A stretch of DNA of 64,000 nucleotides from an uncultured Eubacteriales bacterium (GTDB lineage Bacteria; Bacillota; Clostridia; Christensenellales; Aristaeellaceae): contig CADBKQ010000001.1 of NCBI GenBank assembly GCA_902795275.1, positions 164,582 to 228,581 of the forward strand, written 5' to 3'. Shown here one piece after another: positions 8,342-16,931 of this stretch; positions within the stretch are counted from its first letter, which is position 1; the number at the start of each line of letters is the position of its first letter. The position numbers were made by a program, and so were the translations under genes. The notes beneath the pieces are model-generated. The model had not been told where the DNA came from, did not search any database, and saw only the letters and a program-made list of their open reading frames with translations.

Positions 8342-9523
8342 TTAACGAAGAACGTTTGTCCCATGGCCTGCGGAAGGATAGAGGCGGTACTGCATCGTGT
8401 TTTCCCGGAAGCGTTCCCGGGCGGGAGCGAAATGCGCCATCAGCTCCCGGGCGTCCATTCTGCCCGTGCGGAACAGGTCGGTGCCCAGGAGCTTATCCAG
8501 GGAAAAAACGTCGCTGCCTTCCCATTTGATGCACTGGCATTGATCCGGGTACAGGCGCTGAATCGTTTCCAGCAGGAGAAGGCCGCCCAGGGCGCAGTCG
8601 CAGGCATCCCGGTCCGTGACGTGCATCTGCACGCCATGGCACATGAGCCCCTGATGCTTGGAGAAGGTGGGGCAAAAAGAAACGTTCCTGAAATGGAGCC
8701 CCGGCAGGAACAGCGCCGCCATTTCCTTCTCCAGCTTCGCCCCGTCGATAAAGGGCGCGCCGACCACCTGGAAGGGAAGGGTGGTTCCCCGGCCTTCGCT
8801 GATGCTGGTGCCTTCAAACACGCAGGTGCCGGTATAGCACAGCGCGGCATCCAGATTCTGGCAGTTGGGGGACGGGGCCACCCAGGGCAGATCGGTATCG
8901 TCCAGGAGCATGTCCCGGGTCCAGCCGGAGAGAGGCACCACGGTCAGGTCCACGTCCAAACGCAGGTAATCCTTCACATACCCGGCGTATTCCCCGATGG
9001 TGAGCGCGTATTGGGTGGGCAGCTCATAATCCCCCACAAAGGAGCTGAACCGGGGATCGAGCACCGTGCCCGTGATCTTTTCCCCGCCCACGGGGTTCAC
9101 CCGATCCAGCACCACCATGCTTTTCCCTGCCCGCACGCAGGCTTCCATGGCGTAGGAAAGGGAGTAAAGATAGGTATAAAACCTGGCGCCTACGTCCTGA
9201 ATGTCAAAAATTAGCACGTCGAAGGCGTCCAGCATTTCCTCCGTGAAATGACAGTTTTTACCATAAGCGCTGAACACGGTAACGCCGGTGGCTTCGTCCT
9301 TCACGTTCTCCACCGGGTCGCCCGCCTGGGCGCTGCCCCGGATGCCGTGCTCCACCGCGTACAGGGCGGAAAGGCCGTAGCGGCTGTGGATCAGGTCGAT
9401 GGTGCTGACAAAATCATGGCTGATTCCGGTCGGGTTGGTCATCAGCCCCACCCGGCGGCCTTTCAGCTTCGCGTCCGCCAATTCCAGGCGGTCAATGCCG
9501 CTGAGCACGGGATACCTGCGCAT
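8342..9523 (-). CDS. namZ: Exo-beta-N-acetylmuramidase NamZ-like (DUF1343, GH171)
   Basis: The 393-residue protein belongs to the DUF1343/YbbC family. Its B. subtilis member NamZ releases terminal N-acetylmuramic acid from peptidoglycan fragments. Family segments are RVGLMTNPTGIS (about 24-35), VEHGIRG (about 57), FDIQDVGARFYTY (about 105-117), VLDRVNPVGG (about 139) and the AGHGTNVLR C-terminus. No signal peptide is present, unlike the secreted B. subtilis enzyme, so this copy should be cytosolic. With NagZ at 33.0-34.5 kb it could form a muropeptide recycling pair. It has its own sigma-A promoter upstream and runs toward fbp. Confidence 0.85.
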   Translation of the reverse strand: MRRYPVLSGIDRLELADAKLKGRRVGLMTNPTGISHDFVSTIDLIHSRYGLSALYAVEHGIRGSAQAGDPVENVKDEATGVTVFSAYGKNCHFTEEMLDAFDVLIFDIQDVGARFYTYLYSLSYAMEACVRAGKSMVVLDRVNPVGGEKITGTVLDPRFSSFVGDYELPTQYALTIGEYAGYVKDYLRLDVDLTVVPLSGWTRDMLLDDTDLPWVAPSPNCQNLDAALCYTGTCVFEGTSISEGRGTTLPFQVVGAPFIDGAKLEKEMAALFLPGLHFRNVSFCPTFSKHQGLMCHGVQMHVTDRDACDCALGGLLLLETIQRLYPDQCQCIKWEGSDVFSLDKLLGTDLFRTGRMDARELMAHFAPARERFRENTMQYRLYPSAGHGTNVLR

Positions 9524-9593
9524 AACGAATCTTCCTTTCTGTTCACGGCGCTTCGCCTGCTTTCACCTATTTGCCCTTGTTTTCTTCCGATTT

Positions 9594-9622
9594 ATTTTAT
9601 CACGTTTTCTTTCCAAGCGCAA
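9594..9622 (-). promoter_or_regulatory. Sigma-A promoter for namZ
   Basis: Read on the minus strand, TTGCGC (9622-9617) and TAAAAT (9599-9594) are 17 bases apart, about 70 bases before the namZ start. Confidence 0.65.
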
Positions 9623-9732
9623 CTTCATGGATAACGAAAGCATTGCGTCCGGGGAAGGAGGCGGCGATAAAATCCCCTGATGAATTGTTTCGACTTTATT
9701 CAAAATTGGGAGACTGGTTCACAGAAAAGCTA

Positions 9733-9761
9733 TTGAATGCGTCTGTCTTTTCCTGTATAAT
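9733..9761 (+). promoter_or_regulatory. Sigma-A promoter for the GGDEF gene
   Basis: TTGAAT (9733-9738) and a perfect TATAAT (9756-9761) with a 17-base spacer. The leader to the GTG start at 9868 is about 100 bases. Confidence 0.8.
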
Positions 9762-9867
9762 AGAGTCGCTTGGCAGTATATCGGAATATTTGTTTTCATT
9801 TTCCGGAAGTATGGCCAGGACTTAAACGGTGGACGGAGAAGAAGCATCCGCCACGGAGGCCCACGCT

Positions 9868-11022
9868 GTGTCTGATTACTTTATCTACTACGCCGAATCG
9901 ACGCTCATTTGCCTGATCATCTTCTGCATGATGCTTGTGCGCGACCTTTTCAAGGTGGACAAGCAGGAGAAGCAGATCAGATACGACCATGCGCTGATCG
10001 CGTTCATGCTGTATTTTGCGTCCGACTTGTTTTGGGCGGCGGTGATTTCCGGCGTGATTCCCAAGACCCGGTTTACCGTTTCCTGCGCAAATTTCTTAAA
10101 TGCCGTCCTGATGGGCGGGATTACCTACGCATGGCTCCGGTATGTGATGGCTGCGGAAAACGCTCCCCACCGGGACAAGCCGCTCACCAAGTTTTCGGTG
10201 ATTTTCCCTTATATGATTTCCGCGGTCGTGCTGCTCGCTCTGTTCGTTTTCGCGCCGCACGTGCTGATGGACGATCAGCTGGCCATGCTGCCGGCCTACA
10301 ATATTTTCCTTGTGGTGGTTCCCTGCATTTATATCGCGGCGTCGTGTTTTTACGCGGTGCGTAAGGCCCGCCATGAGGAAAACCCGATCGAAAGAAGACA
10401 GCACATGATCATCGGCTTCTTTCCTTTAATGGTGATCGCCGGCGGGCTGCTGCAAATTCTGATTCTGCCCAACACGCCGATTTTCTGCTACTGCTGCACG
10501 ATCCTGATGCTGTGGTTCTACTTCCAGTCCATGGAAGCCCAGATTTCCCTGGACCCGCTGACCGGGCTGAACAACCGCGGGCAGCTGATGCACTATATTT
10601 CCCAGAAGGGCAATGCCCATATAGAAGGCAGATCAACGTTCGTCGTGATGTTCAACGTGGATGATTTCAAGGCCATCAACGATACTTTCGGCCATGCCGA
10701 GGGCGACAGGGCGCTCGTGATCATCGCGGAATCCCTGAAAAAAGTGACGCAAAGCCATAATATGCCCATTTTCCTGGGACGGTACGGCGGAGACGAATTC
10801 ATTCTGATTGCGCATCCAGCCAACAGGAACGAAATCGATCCGCTGATCAGCGAGATACGCGGGCAAATTAACGCCCGGTGCGAAGCGGAGAGAACGCCCT
10901 ATCGCCTGTCCGTCGGCGCGGGCTATGAGGAAATGACCGAGAAGGACACTTTTCAGAAATGCATGCAGCGCGCCGATGAAAACCTGTATCTGGATAAGGA
11001 ACGGCGCAAGGCGGCCAAGTGA
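9868..11022 (+). CDS. Membrane-bound diguanylate cyclase (GGDEF protein)
   Basis: About 384 residues. The N-terminal half has roughly seven hydrophobic helices, an integral-membrane sensor that I could not match to a named MASE class. The C-terminal GGDEF domain begins at about residue 220 with SLDPLTGLNNR and carries NVDDFKAINDTFGHAEGD and the catalytic signature RYGGDEF, so it should make cyclic di-GMP. No RxxD inhibitory site stands five residues before GGDEF, which suggests no classical product inhibition. The GTG at 9868 is preferred because GGAGG lies 8 bases upstream; the frame is open further upstream to 9829 without a ribosome-binding site. No EAL domain is attached. Confidence 0.9.
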   Translation: MSDYFIYYAESTLICLIIFCMMLVRDLFKVDKQEKQIRYDHALIAFMLYFASDLFWAAVISGVIPKTRFTVSCANFLNAVLMGGITYAWLRYVMAAENAPHRDKPLTKFSVIFPYMISAVVLLALFVFAPHVLMDDQLAMLPAYNIFLVVVPCIYIAASCFYAVRKARHEENPIERRQHMIIGFFPLMVIAGGLLQILILPNTPIFCYCCTILMLWFYFQSMEAQISLDPLTGLNNRGQLMHYISQKGNAHIEGRSTFVVMFNVDDFKAINDTFGHAEGDRALVIIAESLKKVTQSHNMPIFLGRYGGDEFILIAHPANRNEIDPLISEIRGQINARCEAERTPYRLSVGAGYEEMTEKDTFQKCMQRADENLYLDKERRKAAK

Positions 11023-11072
11023 CGGAATCTGCTTTTCCTCCTTTGGAACGGGCCTAAGATGAGGTGATGCGC

Positions 11073-11813
11073 ATGAGCAAGATCTTGCTTGAAATCTGCT
11101 GCGGCTCGGCGGACGACGTGATCGAGGCCGCAAAGGGCGGGGCCGACCGGGTGGAGCTGAACAGCAACCTGTTCCAGGGCGGGCTGACGCCGTCCATCGG
11201 CGCGCTGAAAACCGCGAAGCGGCACACGGCGATTCCGGTCATGGCCATGGTGCGGCCGCGGGCGGGCGGGTTCTGCTATACCGACATTGAGTTTGAAGTG
11301 GCCTGCGAGGACGCGAAGCAGCTGCTGGCAAACGGCGCGGACGGGCTGGTGTTCGGCTTCCTGCACGAGGACGGCACGGTGGACAGGGAACGGACGAAGG
11401 AACTGGTGCGCATCGCGGCGGGAAAGCCCTGCGTGTTCCACCGGGCTCTGGACGTGGTGCCGGACTGGAAGCGCGCGCTGGATACGCTGATTGAGCTCGG
11501 CGTGACCCGCGTGCTGACCAGCGGCCAGCAGAGCGACGTGTTTTTCGCCCTGGACACCATCGCCGAAATGATCCGATATGTCGACGGCGCCATCGAGATC
11601 CTGCCCGGCGCGGGCATCACGCTGGAAAACGTGCAGAAGGTCGTGGCAGCCACCGCCTGCACCCAGGTGCATCTGGCGCGGCACAAATCCCTGCCCGACC
11701 TGTCGGTGCAGAACAACCGCAGCATCTACTACGGCGGCGCGCTGTACCCGCCGGAGGATCGGTTCGACGTGACGGACAGGGACTATGTAGCCGCGGTACG
11801 GCAGAGGATTTAA
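11073..11813 (+). CDS. cutC: CutC family TIM-barrel protein
   Basis: The 246-residue protein matches CutC across its length: the N-terminal LLEICCGSADDVIEAAKGGA, RVELNSNLFQGGLTPS, MVRPRAGGFCY, GLVFGFLHEDG, FHRALDV, RVLTSGQ and ILPGAGI segments mark the barrel strands. CutC was named for copper tolerance in E. coli, but its biochemical role is unclear and no copper genes lie nearby. The ATG at 11073 is chosen because GAGGTGA precedes it by 5 bases. It is followed by a repeat-rich stretch and probably forms a short unit with, or just after, the GGDEF gene (50-base gap). Confidence 0.9.
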   Translation: MSKILLEICCGSADDVIEAAKGGADRVELNSNLFQGGLTPSIGALKTAKRHTAIPVMAMVRPRAGGFCYTDIEFEVACEDAKQLLANGADGLVFGFLHEDGTVDRERTKELVRIAAGKPCVFHRALDVVPDWKRALDTLIELGVTRVLTSGQQSDVFFALDTIAEMIRYVDGAIEILPGAGITLENVQKVVAATACTQVHLARHKSLPDLSVQNNRSIYYGGALYPPEDRFDVTDRDYVAAVRQRI

Positions 11814-11831
11814 TTGGAAGTGAGGAGTTAG

Positions 11832-12005
11832 GAGTTTAGTATAGAGAGAACAGAGTACAGAGTGCAGAGTACAGATTTATATAGCAGACCAATGACAAAG
11901 GCCGAATCGCACACACATGATTCTCTGTATACTGAACTCTGAACTTTGTACTCTCGTTCCCTAATCCCTAATCCCTAATCCCTATTCCCTATTCCCTAAT
12001 CCCTC
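11832..12005. repeat. Short-tandem-word repeat element with inverted arms (GAGTACA type plus TAATCCC type)
   Basis: AGAGTACAGAG-type words (about 11845-11877) face their near-complement TGAACTCTGAACTTTGTACTC (about 11933-11953) around a core that contains ATTTATATAGC, CCAATGACAAAGGCCG and AATCGCACACAC. Tandem TAATCCC and TATTCCC heptamers follow (about 11960-12003). The same core and arms recur at 18121-18235. The rest of the 11814-12229 gap holds only the leader of the next gene. Confidence 0.75.
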
Positions 12006-12229
12006 CCCGCCTCCCGATGAAGGCGGCGCAACATTTTTCTCTTTTCCTACATGGATTTTTTACCGTTCCTTTGCGTTCTCGTGATGCGTTGTTTACAGTT
12101 GTTACATGTAAATTCCGCATTTTGAAACATTTCTGGAATAGGAATTTCATCATGTTTGTGATACAATAGGTGCGGATGTGAAAATCCAGACTTTGCTTCT
12201 GTATTCTCAGAGAGGAGGACTTTTTCCAT

Positions 12230-13960
12230 ATGAAACGCTTTTTGGCTTGGCTCTTGATTCTGATGCTTATGATTCCGGCGGCGGCGCTGGCGGATATTCC
12301 GGTGATCCCGATGGATGACCCCTCGAGTTCGTCCGATCCGTCCTTTGATCCCGGCACTGCCTTTGGGCCCACGAGCTCTTCGGTCTTGCCCACCTATAAT
12401 CCCTGGGCGACAACTTCTCCCTGGACCACGACCGCTCCCGACACCGGCAGCCGCACCCTCCGGCAGGGCATGACCGGCTCCGACGTGCTGAAGGTGCAGC
12501 AGAAGCTGCGCGAACTGGGCTACTATAAGGGCGCGCTGAACAGTGAGTTCAACGAATCCCTGACCACCGCCGTGCGCCTTTTCCAGCGGGATTGGAACAT
12601 CTACAATCCCAGCCAGCCCGCCCTGTCCGTGGACGGCGTTGTGGGCCCCTCCACCCGTTCCGCGCTTTTCGGCGCCGGGTCTGAACCCGCCGTTACGCCT
12701 CCGGTCAACACCTTCACCCTGGAAAAAGGCATGACGGGCGAGGAAGTGCTCACCGCGCAGAAGCGCCTGGCCCAGCTGGGTTATTATCTGGGCGAACTGG
12801 ACGGCGTGTTCAATGACTCCGTGGAAAAGGCCGTGCGGATGATGCAGGCCAAGAACGAAATCACCGTGGACGGCAAGATCGGCTACAACACCCGCCTGCT
12901 CATGTATTCTTCTTCCGTGATCCCCGCGGACTATCCGGATTATAACATTCCCACCCTCAGCGCCGGGATGACCGGCGAAGCTGTGAAGGAACTGCAGCGC
13001 CAGCTGCGCAACACCTACTATTACAGCGGCACCATCGACGGCATCTTCGGCACTGCGGTAACGAACGCCGTGAAGGCTTTCCAGGCGTCCACCGGCCTGA
13101 GCGTGGACGGCAAGGTCGGCCCCCGTACCTTTGACGCCCTGTATAACCGCACTGCCAGCATCTTCAACGGCGCCATTCCTTCCCGCGAACTGAGCAAGGG
13201 CTCCCGCGGCTGGGACGTGAAGGTGCTCCAGGACAAGCTGATCAACCTGAACTATCGGTTTGACAACTGGTACGAAGAAGGCTACTTCGACGATTCCACC
13301 GTGGCTGTGGTGAAGCAGTTCCAGCAGAGGAACGGCCTGAAGGTCACCGGCCGGTACGACAGCACCATGCGCCGCTATCTGTGGCCTTCCGTCGTGGAAG
13401 CGGAGGAAGCCCTCCAGCAGAGCTATGAAGGCACCATCGACGATCCTTACGTGGGCCGCACCCTGAAGCTGCACTCCTACGGCGAGGACGTGAAGGCCAT
13501 CCAGATGAAGCTGCTGGGTTCCGGCTATATGACCGGCAACGCCGACGGCATCTACGGCGCGCTGACGAAGGCGGCTGTGAAGCGCTTCCAGCGGGATTAC
13601 AGCGCCGCCTACGGCCTGAAAGTGGACGGCATCGTCGGGCCCAAGACCTGGGTCGCCATCAACACCGAGCTGTCCGCCTGGGGCGCCGAGCAGACCCACG
13701 TGACCAACAAGACCACCTATGTGGGCGGCTTCAACCGCGTGCTGCGCATCGGCTCCCACGGCAACGATGTGAAGAAATTGCAGAACGCCCTGCGTGATAT
13801 GGGCTACTATGCCGGCGACATCGACGGCATCTATGGCACCCAGACCTTCTACGCCGTGCGTCAGTTCCAGTTCTACTACGGCGTCAAGTCCGCCGACGGC
13901 GTGGCCGGCCCCGAAACCTTCGTGCGCATGCAGGAAGTTGTGGACTGGACGAAGTATTGA
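12230..13960 (+). CDS. Secreted protein with six peptidoglycan-binding (PG_binding_1) repeats
   Basis: The 576-residue product starts with a clear signal peptide (MKRFLAWLLILMLM, cleavage near ALA-DI at about 22). A Ser/Thr/Pro-rich linker runs to about residue 75. Six PG_binding_1 units of about 65-85 residues follow, beginning near 79, 163, 241, 320, 413 and 502. Each shows the G-x-x-V-xx-LQ-xx-L start, a GYY...DGIFG-like middle and a VDGxVGPxT end. No catalytic domain is attached, unlike the common fusions to amidases or L,D-transpeptidases, so it is a wall-binding scaffold or decoy. AGAGGAGG precedes the ATG and a strong terminator follows. Confidence 0.9.
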   Translation: MKRFLAWLLILMLMIPAAALADIPVIPMDDPSSSSDPSFDPGTAFGPTSSSVLPTYNPWATTSPWTTTAPDTGSRTLRQGMTGSDVLKVQQKLRELGYYKGALNSEFNESLTTAVRLFQRDWNIYNPSQPALSVDGVVGPSTRSALFGAGSEPAVTPPVNTFTLEKGMTGEEVLTAQKRLAQLGYYLGELDGVFNDSVEKAVRMMQAKNEITVDGKIGYNTRLLMYSSSVIPADYPDYNIPTLSAGMTGEAVKELQRQLRNTYYYSGTIDGIFGTAVTNAVKAFQASTGLSVDGKVGPRTFDALYNRTASIFNGAIPSRELSKGSRGWDVKVLQDKLINLNYRFDNWYEEGYFDDSTVAVVKQFQQRNGLKVTGRYDSTMRRYLWPSVVEAEEALQQSYEGTIDDPYVGRTLKLHSYGEDVKAIQMKLLGSGYMTGNADGIYGALTKAAVKRFQRDYSAAYGLKVDGIVGPKTWVAINTELSAWGAEQTHVTNKTTYVGGFNRVLRIGSHGNDVKKLQNALRDMGYYAGDIDGIYGTQTFYAVRQFQFYYGVKSADGVAGPETFVRMQEVVDWTKY

Positions 13961-13995
13961 TTCTGACTGAACCGATAGAATATCTTTAAACCCAG

Positions 13996-14022
13996 AACCC
14001 GTCGCGAAAGCGGCGGGTTTTT
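13996..14022 (+). terminator. Intrinsic terminator after the peptidoglycan-binding gene
   Basis: The stem AACCCGTCGC / GCGGCGGGTT, with one G-T type pair, closes a GAAA tetraloop and runs into TTTTT. Confidence 0.88.
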
Positions 14023-14115
14023 GCATGCCATTTCCTGTATTGATTTCCAGCGTTTTTTCGCATGTTTTTCCTCCGGGCGGGCATGTTAATTCCTGACGAA
14101 GGAGGGAAAAAGCGA

Positions 14116-15120
14116 ATGAAGCGGACATGGAAAAAGGCGATGTGCATAGCCCTTGCGGCGATGATCGCCCTGCTGCTGTGCGGCTGCCGGGGAACGGGTG
14201 AATCGGAAGAGAAGAAGCCCAAGGACGCCGGCAGCGGCAAGGAAGAAAAGAAGAAACCGCCGCTGCCGGAAAAGCTGACGCTGAACGGCGACGGCGTGCC
14301 GGTGCTGAAAGTGTACCAGGTGGATGAAGAAGAGACGAAGGAAATGGATCTGGAAACCTACCTGCTGGGCGTGGTGGCCGGGGAAATGAAAAACGACTGG
14401 CCGCTGGAAGCGCTGAAAGCCCAGGCCATCCTGGCGCGCACCTTCGTGCTGAAATTCTGCACGGAGAAGGAAAGCAAGTATCAGGGCGCGGATATTTCTA
14501 CCGACATCGAGGAAGCCCAGGCCTACGACGCCACCGGCGTGAACGAGCACGTGGAGCAGGCGGTGGGGGAAACGAAGGGCCTGGTGCTGTCCTATCACGG
14601 GGAGCTGCCCTACGCCTGGTTCCACGCCCACTCCGGCGGCGCGACGGAGCGCGCGGTGGAAGGGCTGAACTATGAGAAGGACGAGCCGGGATACACCAAG
14701 GTGGCCCAGGGCCGGGAAAGCGCCCAGGCGCCCGAGGACGCCCGGGAATGGAAAGCGGAGTTCACCGAACAGGACATGCTGGCCGCGCTGAAAAAGATCG
14801 GCGTCCGGGACATCCAGCAGATTTCTTCCGTTGAAATCGGCAGGAAGGGAGAAAGCGGCCGGGCCGTGACGCTGCGGGTGAACGGCGAAAGCGTGTCCGC
14901 CCCGGAGCTGCGACTGGCGCTGGACTCCACCAAGCTGCGCTCCACGCTGATCACCGACATTGACGTGCAGGAGGGCAAAGTGATTTTCTCCGGCAAGGGC
15001 TACGGCCACGGCGTGGGCATGCCCCAGTGGGGCGCTTACGGCATGGCGGAGGCAGGCAAAACCGCTGAGGAAATCGTGCGCTATTATTTCAACGACGTGA
15101 CGGTGGAAAAGCTCTGGTAA
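14116..15120 (+). CDS. SpoIID/LytB-domain lipoprotein
   Basis: The 334-residue protein begins with a basic start and hydrophobic helix ending LLLCGCRG, a plausible lipobox with Cys at about 24. A Lys/Glu-rich linker follows (about 30-55). The SpoIID/LytB domain (about 70-330) is marked by YLLGVVAGEM, ALKAQAILARTFVL, STDIEEAQAYD, WFHAHSGGATE and the terminal GKGYGHGVGMPQWGAYGMA. SpoIID is the glycan-strand lytic transglycosylase of forespore engulfment; the stand-alone location and lipoprotein form make this either SpoIID or a vegetative paralogue. The ATG at 14116 follows GGAGGGAAAA; an earlier in-frame ATG at 14062 has no site. Confidence 0.85.
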   Translation: MKRTWKKAMCIALAAMIALLLCGCRGTGESEEKKPKDAGSGKEEKKKPPLPEKLTLNGDGVPVLKVYQVDEEETKEMDLETYLLGVVAGEMKNDWPLEALKAQAILARTFVLKFCTEKESKYQGADISTDIEEAQAYDATGVNEHVEQAVGETKGLVLSYHGELPYAWFHAHSGGATERAVEGLNYEKDEPGYTKVAQGRESAQAPEDAREWKAEFTEQDMLAALKKIGVRDIQQISSVEIGRKGESGRAVTLRVNGESVSAPELRLALDSTKLRSTLITDIDVQEGKVIFSGKGYGHGVGMPQWGAYGMAEAGKTAEEIVRYYFNDVTVEKLW

Positions 15121-15138
15121 AACGTTATCACCGGGAAA

Positions 15139-15170
15139 AACGCCAGGGGCAGACATCCCCTGACGTTCTT
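15139..15170 (+). terminator. Probable terminator after the SpoIID-like gene
   Basis: The inverted repeat AACGCCAGGGG / CCCCTGACGTT, with one bulge, is followed by a short CTTT. The T-tract is weak. Confidence 0.5.
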
Positions 15171-15252
15171 TGCGTACAGACAAAGCATTCGGACGGTTAT
15201 TTGTTCTTTGCATTTTTTTGTCCGTTTTTGAAAAATGAAGATAAAAACAGAA

Positions 15253-15281
15253 TTGAAAGATGCCAAGCGATATGATACAAT
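15253..15281 (+). promoter_or_regulatory. Sigma-A promoter for the MATE gene
   Basis: TTGAAA (15253-15258), a 17-base spacer and TACAAT (15276-15281), 43 bases before the ATG. Confidence 0.8.
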
Positions 15282-15323
15282 AGAGATGTTTAATTCTGGA
15301 AACGAAGGGAAGGCGAAACGCCG

Positions 15324-16772
15324 ATGCAGGGGAATGTGCTCAAACGCCTGCTGGCCCCGGAATACCTGGTGAAGCAGGAGCACCGCCTGGGCGAGCTGCC
15401 GGACGGGAAAACGGCGTATCGGGACGTGATGCGCATCGCGCTTCCCTCCATCGTGGAAATGGTGCTCATGAGCCTGATCGGTTCGGTGGACACCATGATG
15501 GTGGGCAACGAATTAGGCGCGGAAGCCCTGTCCTCCGTGGGCCTGCCGACCCAGCCCAGGATGCTGCTGCTGAGCCTGTTCTTCGCGCTGAACGTGGGCG
15601 TCACCGCCATCGTGGCCCGGCGGAAAGGGGAGGAGCGGCAGGAGGAGGCCAACGCCACCTTGCGCAACGCCATGATGCTGGCGCTGGGCTTATCCGTGAT
15701 TCTGACGGCGGCTGCCGTGGCGTTTGCGGAACCGCTGCTGCGCCTGGCGGGCGGCGACACCGCCGAGAGCGAAAAGGTGTTCACCGACGCGGTGGACTAT
15801 TTCCGCATCATGACCTACGCCCTGCCCGTGAACGCCCTGGCCATGTGCATCTGTGCCGCCCAGCGCGGCATCGGCAAAACCCGCATTACCATGTGGGTGA
15901 ACATGGCCAGCAACCTGATCAACGTGTTTTTCAACTACTGCCTCATCGGCGGACACCTGGGCTTTCCCCGGATGGAGGTGCGGGGCGCGGCGCTGGCCTC
16001 CGCCATCGGCATGGGCGCGGGCTTCCTGCTGGCGCTGGCGACGGTGGTCGCGCCGGGGAAATACAAGGGCTACCTGCATCTGTCCCTTCATGATTCCTGG
16101 CGCTTCGACAAGGAGAGCATGCGCTCCATCGTGAAGGTGGGCGGCAACGCGGCCATCGAGCAGTTCGGCGTGCGGTTCGGTTTCTTCGTGTATGCCCGCA
16201 TCCTCTTTTCCCTGGGCACCACCATGTACGCCGCCAACCAGATTTGCATGCAGCTTTTATCCATCACCTTTACCTTCGGCGACGGCCTGGGCGTGGCGGC
16301 GACTTCGCTGGTGGGGCAGAATTTGGGCCGGAAGCGCCCCGACCTGTCCATGCTCTACGGCAAGATCAGTCAGCGCTTCGCGGTGATGATTTCCCTGGTG
16401 CTGGGGGTGCTGATCGTGTCCTTCCGGTACCAGATCGCGGGCTGGTTCATCGGGGAAAACACCCTGAACGCCGACCAGGTGGTGGCCTACGCCGCCAGCA
16501 CCATGTTGGTGCTCGCCGCCATCCAGCCCTTCCAGACCAGCAGCGTGGTGCTGTCCGGGTCGCTGCGCGGCGCGGGAGACAACCTGTATGTGGCGCTGAT
16601 CGCCACCATCTGCGTGTCCGTGGTGCGGCCCATCATGGCGGTCATCGCGGTGTATGTGCTGCACCTGGGATTGACCGGCACCTGGATCTTCGGCCTGTCG
16701 GAAATCGCGCTGCGGTTCGCGTTCTTCTATCCCCGCTTCGCCAGCGGCAAATGGAAGGACAAAAAAGTGTAA
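15324..16772 (+). CDS. MATE family multidrug/toxin efflux transporter
   Basis: A 482-residue protein with about twelve membrane helices in two MATE halves. The N-terminal half contains IALPSIVEMVLMSLIGSVDT and VGLPTQPRMLLLSLFFALNVG; the start of the second half has EQFGVRFGFFVYARILFSLG and FGDGLGVAATSLVGQNLG. MATE proteins export cationic drugs or metabolites using Na+ or H+ gradients. The unusually long N-terminus (about 35 residues before helix 1) ends YLVKQEHRLGELPDGKTAYR. It has its own promoter and a terminator, so it is a single-gene unit. The substrate is unknown. Confidence 0.92.
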   Translation: MQGNVLKRLLAPEYLVKQEHRLGELPDGKTAYRDVMRIALPSIVEMVLMSLIGSVDTMMVGNELGAEALSSVGLPTQPRMLLLSLFFALNVGVTAIVARRKGEERQEEANATLRNAMMLALGLSVILTAAAVAFAEPLLRLAGGDTAESEKVFTDAVDYFRIMTYALPVNALAMCICAAQRGIGKTRITMWVNMASNLINVFFNYCLIGGHLGFPRMEVRGAALASAIGMGAGFLLALATVVAPGKYKGYLHLSLHDSWRFDKESMRSIVKVGGNAAIEQFGVRFGFFVYARILFSLGTTMYAANQICMQLLSITFTFGDGLGVAATSLVGQNLGRKRPDLSMLYGKISQRFAVMISLVLGVLIVSFRYQIAGWFIGENTLNADQVVAYAASTMLVLAAIQPFQTSSVVLSGSLRGAGDNLYVALIATICVSVVRPIMAVIAVYVLHLGLTGTWIFGLSEIALRFAFFYPRFASGKWKDKKV

Positions 16773-16781
16773 ATCCTTTTC

Positions 16782-16808
16782 GCGCGGGACGGAACCCCGC
16801 GCTTTTTT
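16782..16808 (+). terminator. Intrinsic terminator after the MATE gene
   Basis: The stem GCGCGGG / CCCGCGC around ACGGAAC runs directly into TTTTTTG. Confidence 0.88.
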
Positions 16809-16871
16809 GATGCTGTTTTATGCGCGGCTGACTTTTTCGCCGGAAAATTCGCAAAACTGGAAAAATGCCCT

Positions 16872-16900
16872 TTTCAGCTTCCATCCATATGTGGTATAAT
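16872..16900 (+). promoter_or_regulatory. Sigma-A promoter at the head of the yicC-remA-gmk block
   Basis: A perfect TATAAT (16895-16900) lies 17 bases after TTTCAG (16872-16877), a poor -35. The yicC ATG is 32 bases further. Confidence 0.65.
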
Positions 16901-16931
16901 AATTAGAATCCAAAGACTGGAGGTGAGCAGC

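Larger units (their letters stand above)
9524..9867. other. Divergent intergenic region between namZ and the GGDEF gene
   Basis: These 344 bases hold a promoter facing each way (9594-9622 minus, 9733-9761 plus) and the leader of the GGDEF gene. An in-frame GTG at 9829 lacks a ribosome-binding site and was not used as a start. No RNA gene or repeat was recognised. Confidence 0.6.

Noticed and set aside
11955..12005. CRISPR-like array from the TAATCCC tandem units
   Set aside because: Units are contiguous 7-base words without unique spacers, and no cas genes are present.
12047..14128. A 693-codon minus-strand open frame opposite the peptidoglycan-binding gene
   Set aside because: Composition (His, Val, Gly, Ala) is that of an antisense shadow; the plus strand has a signal peptide and six regular repeats.
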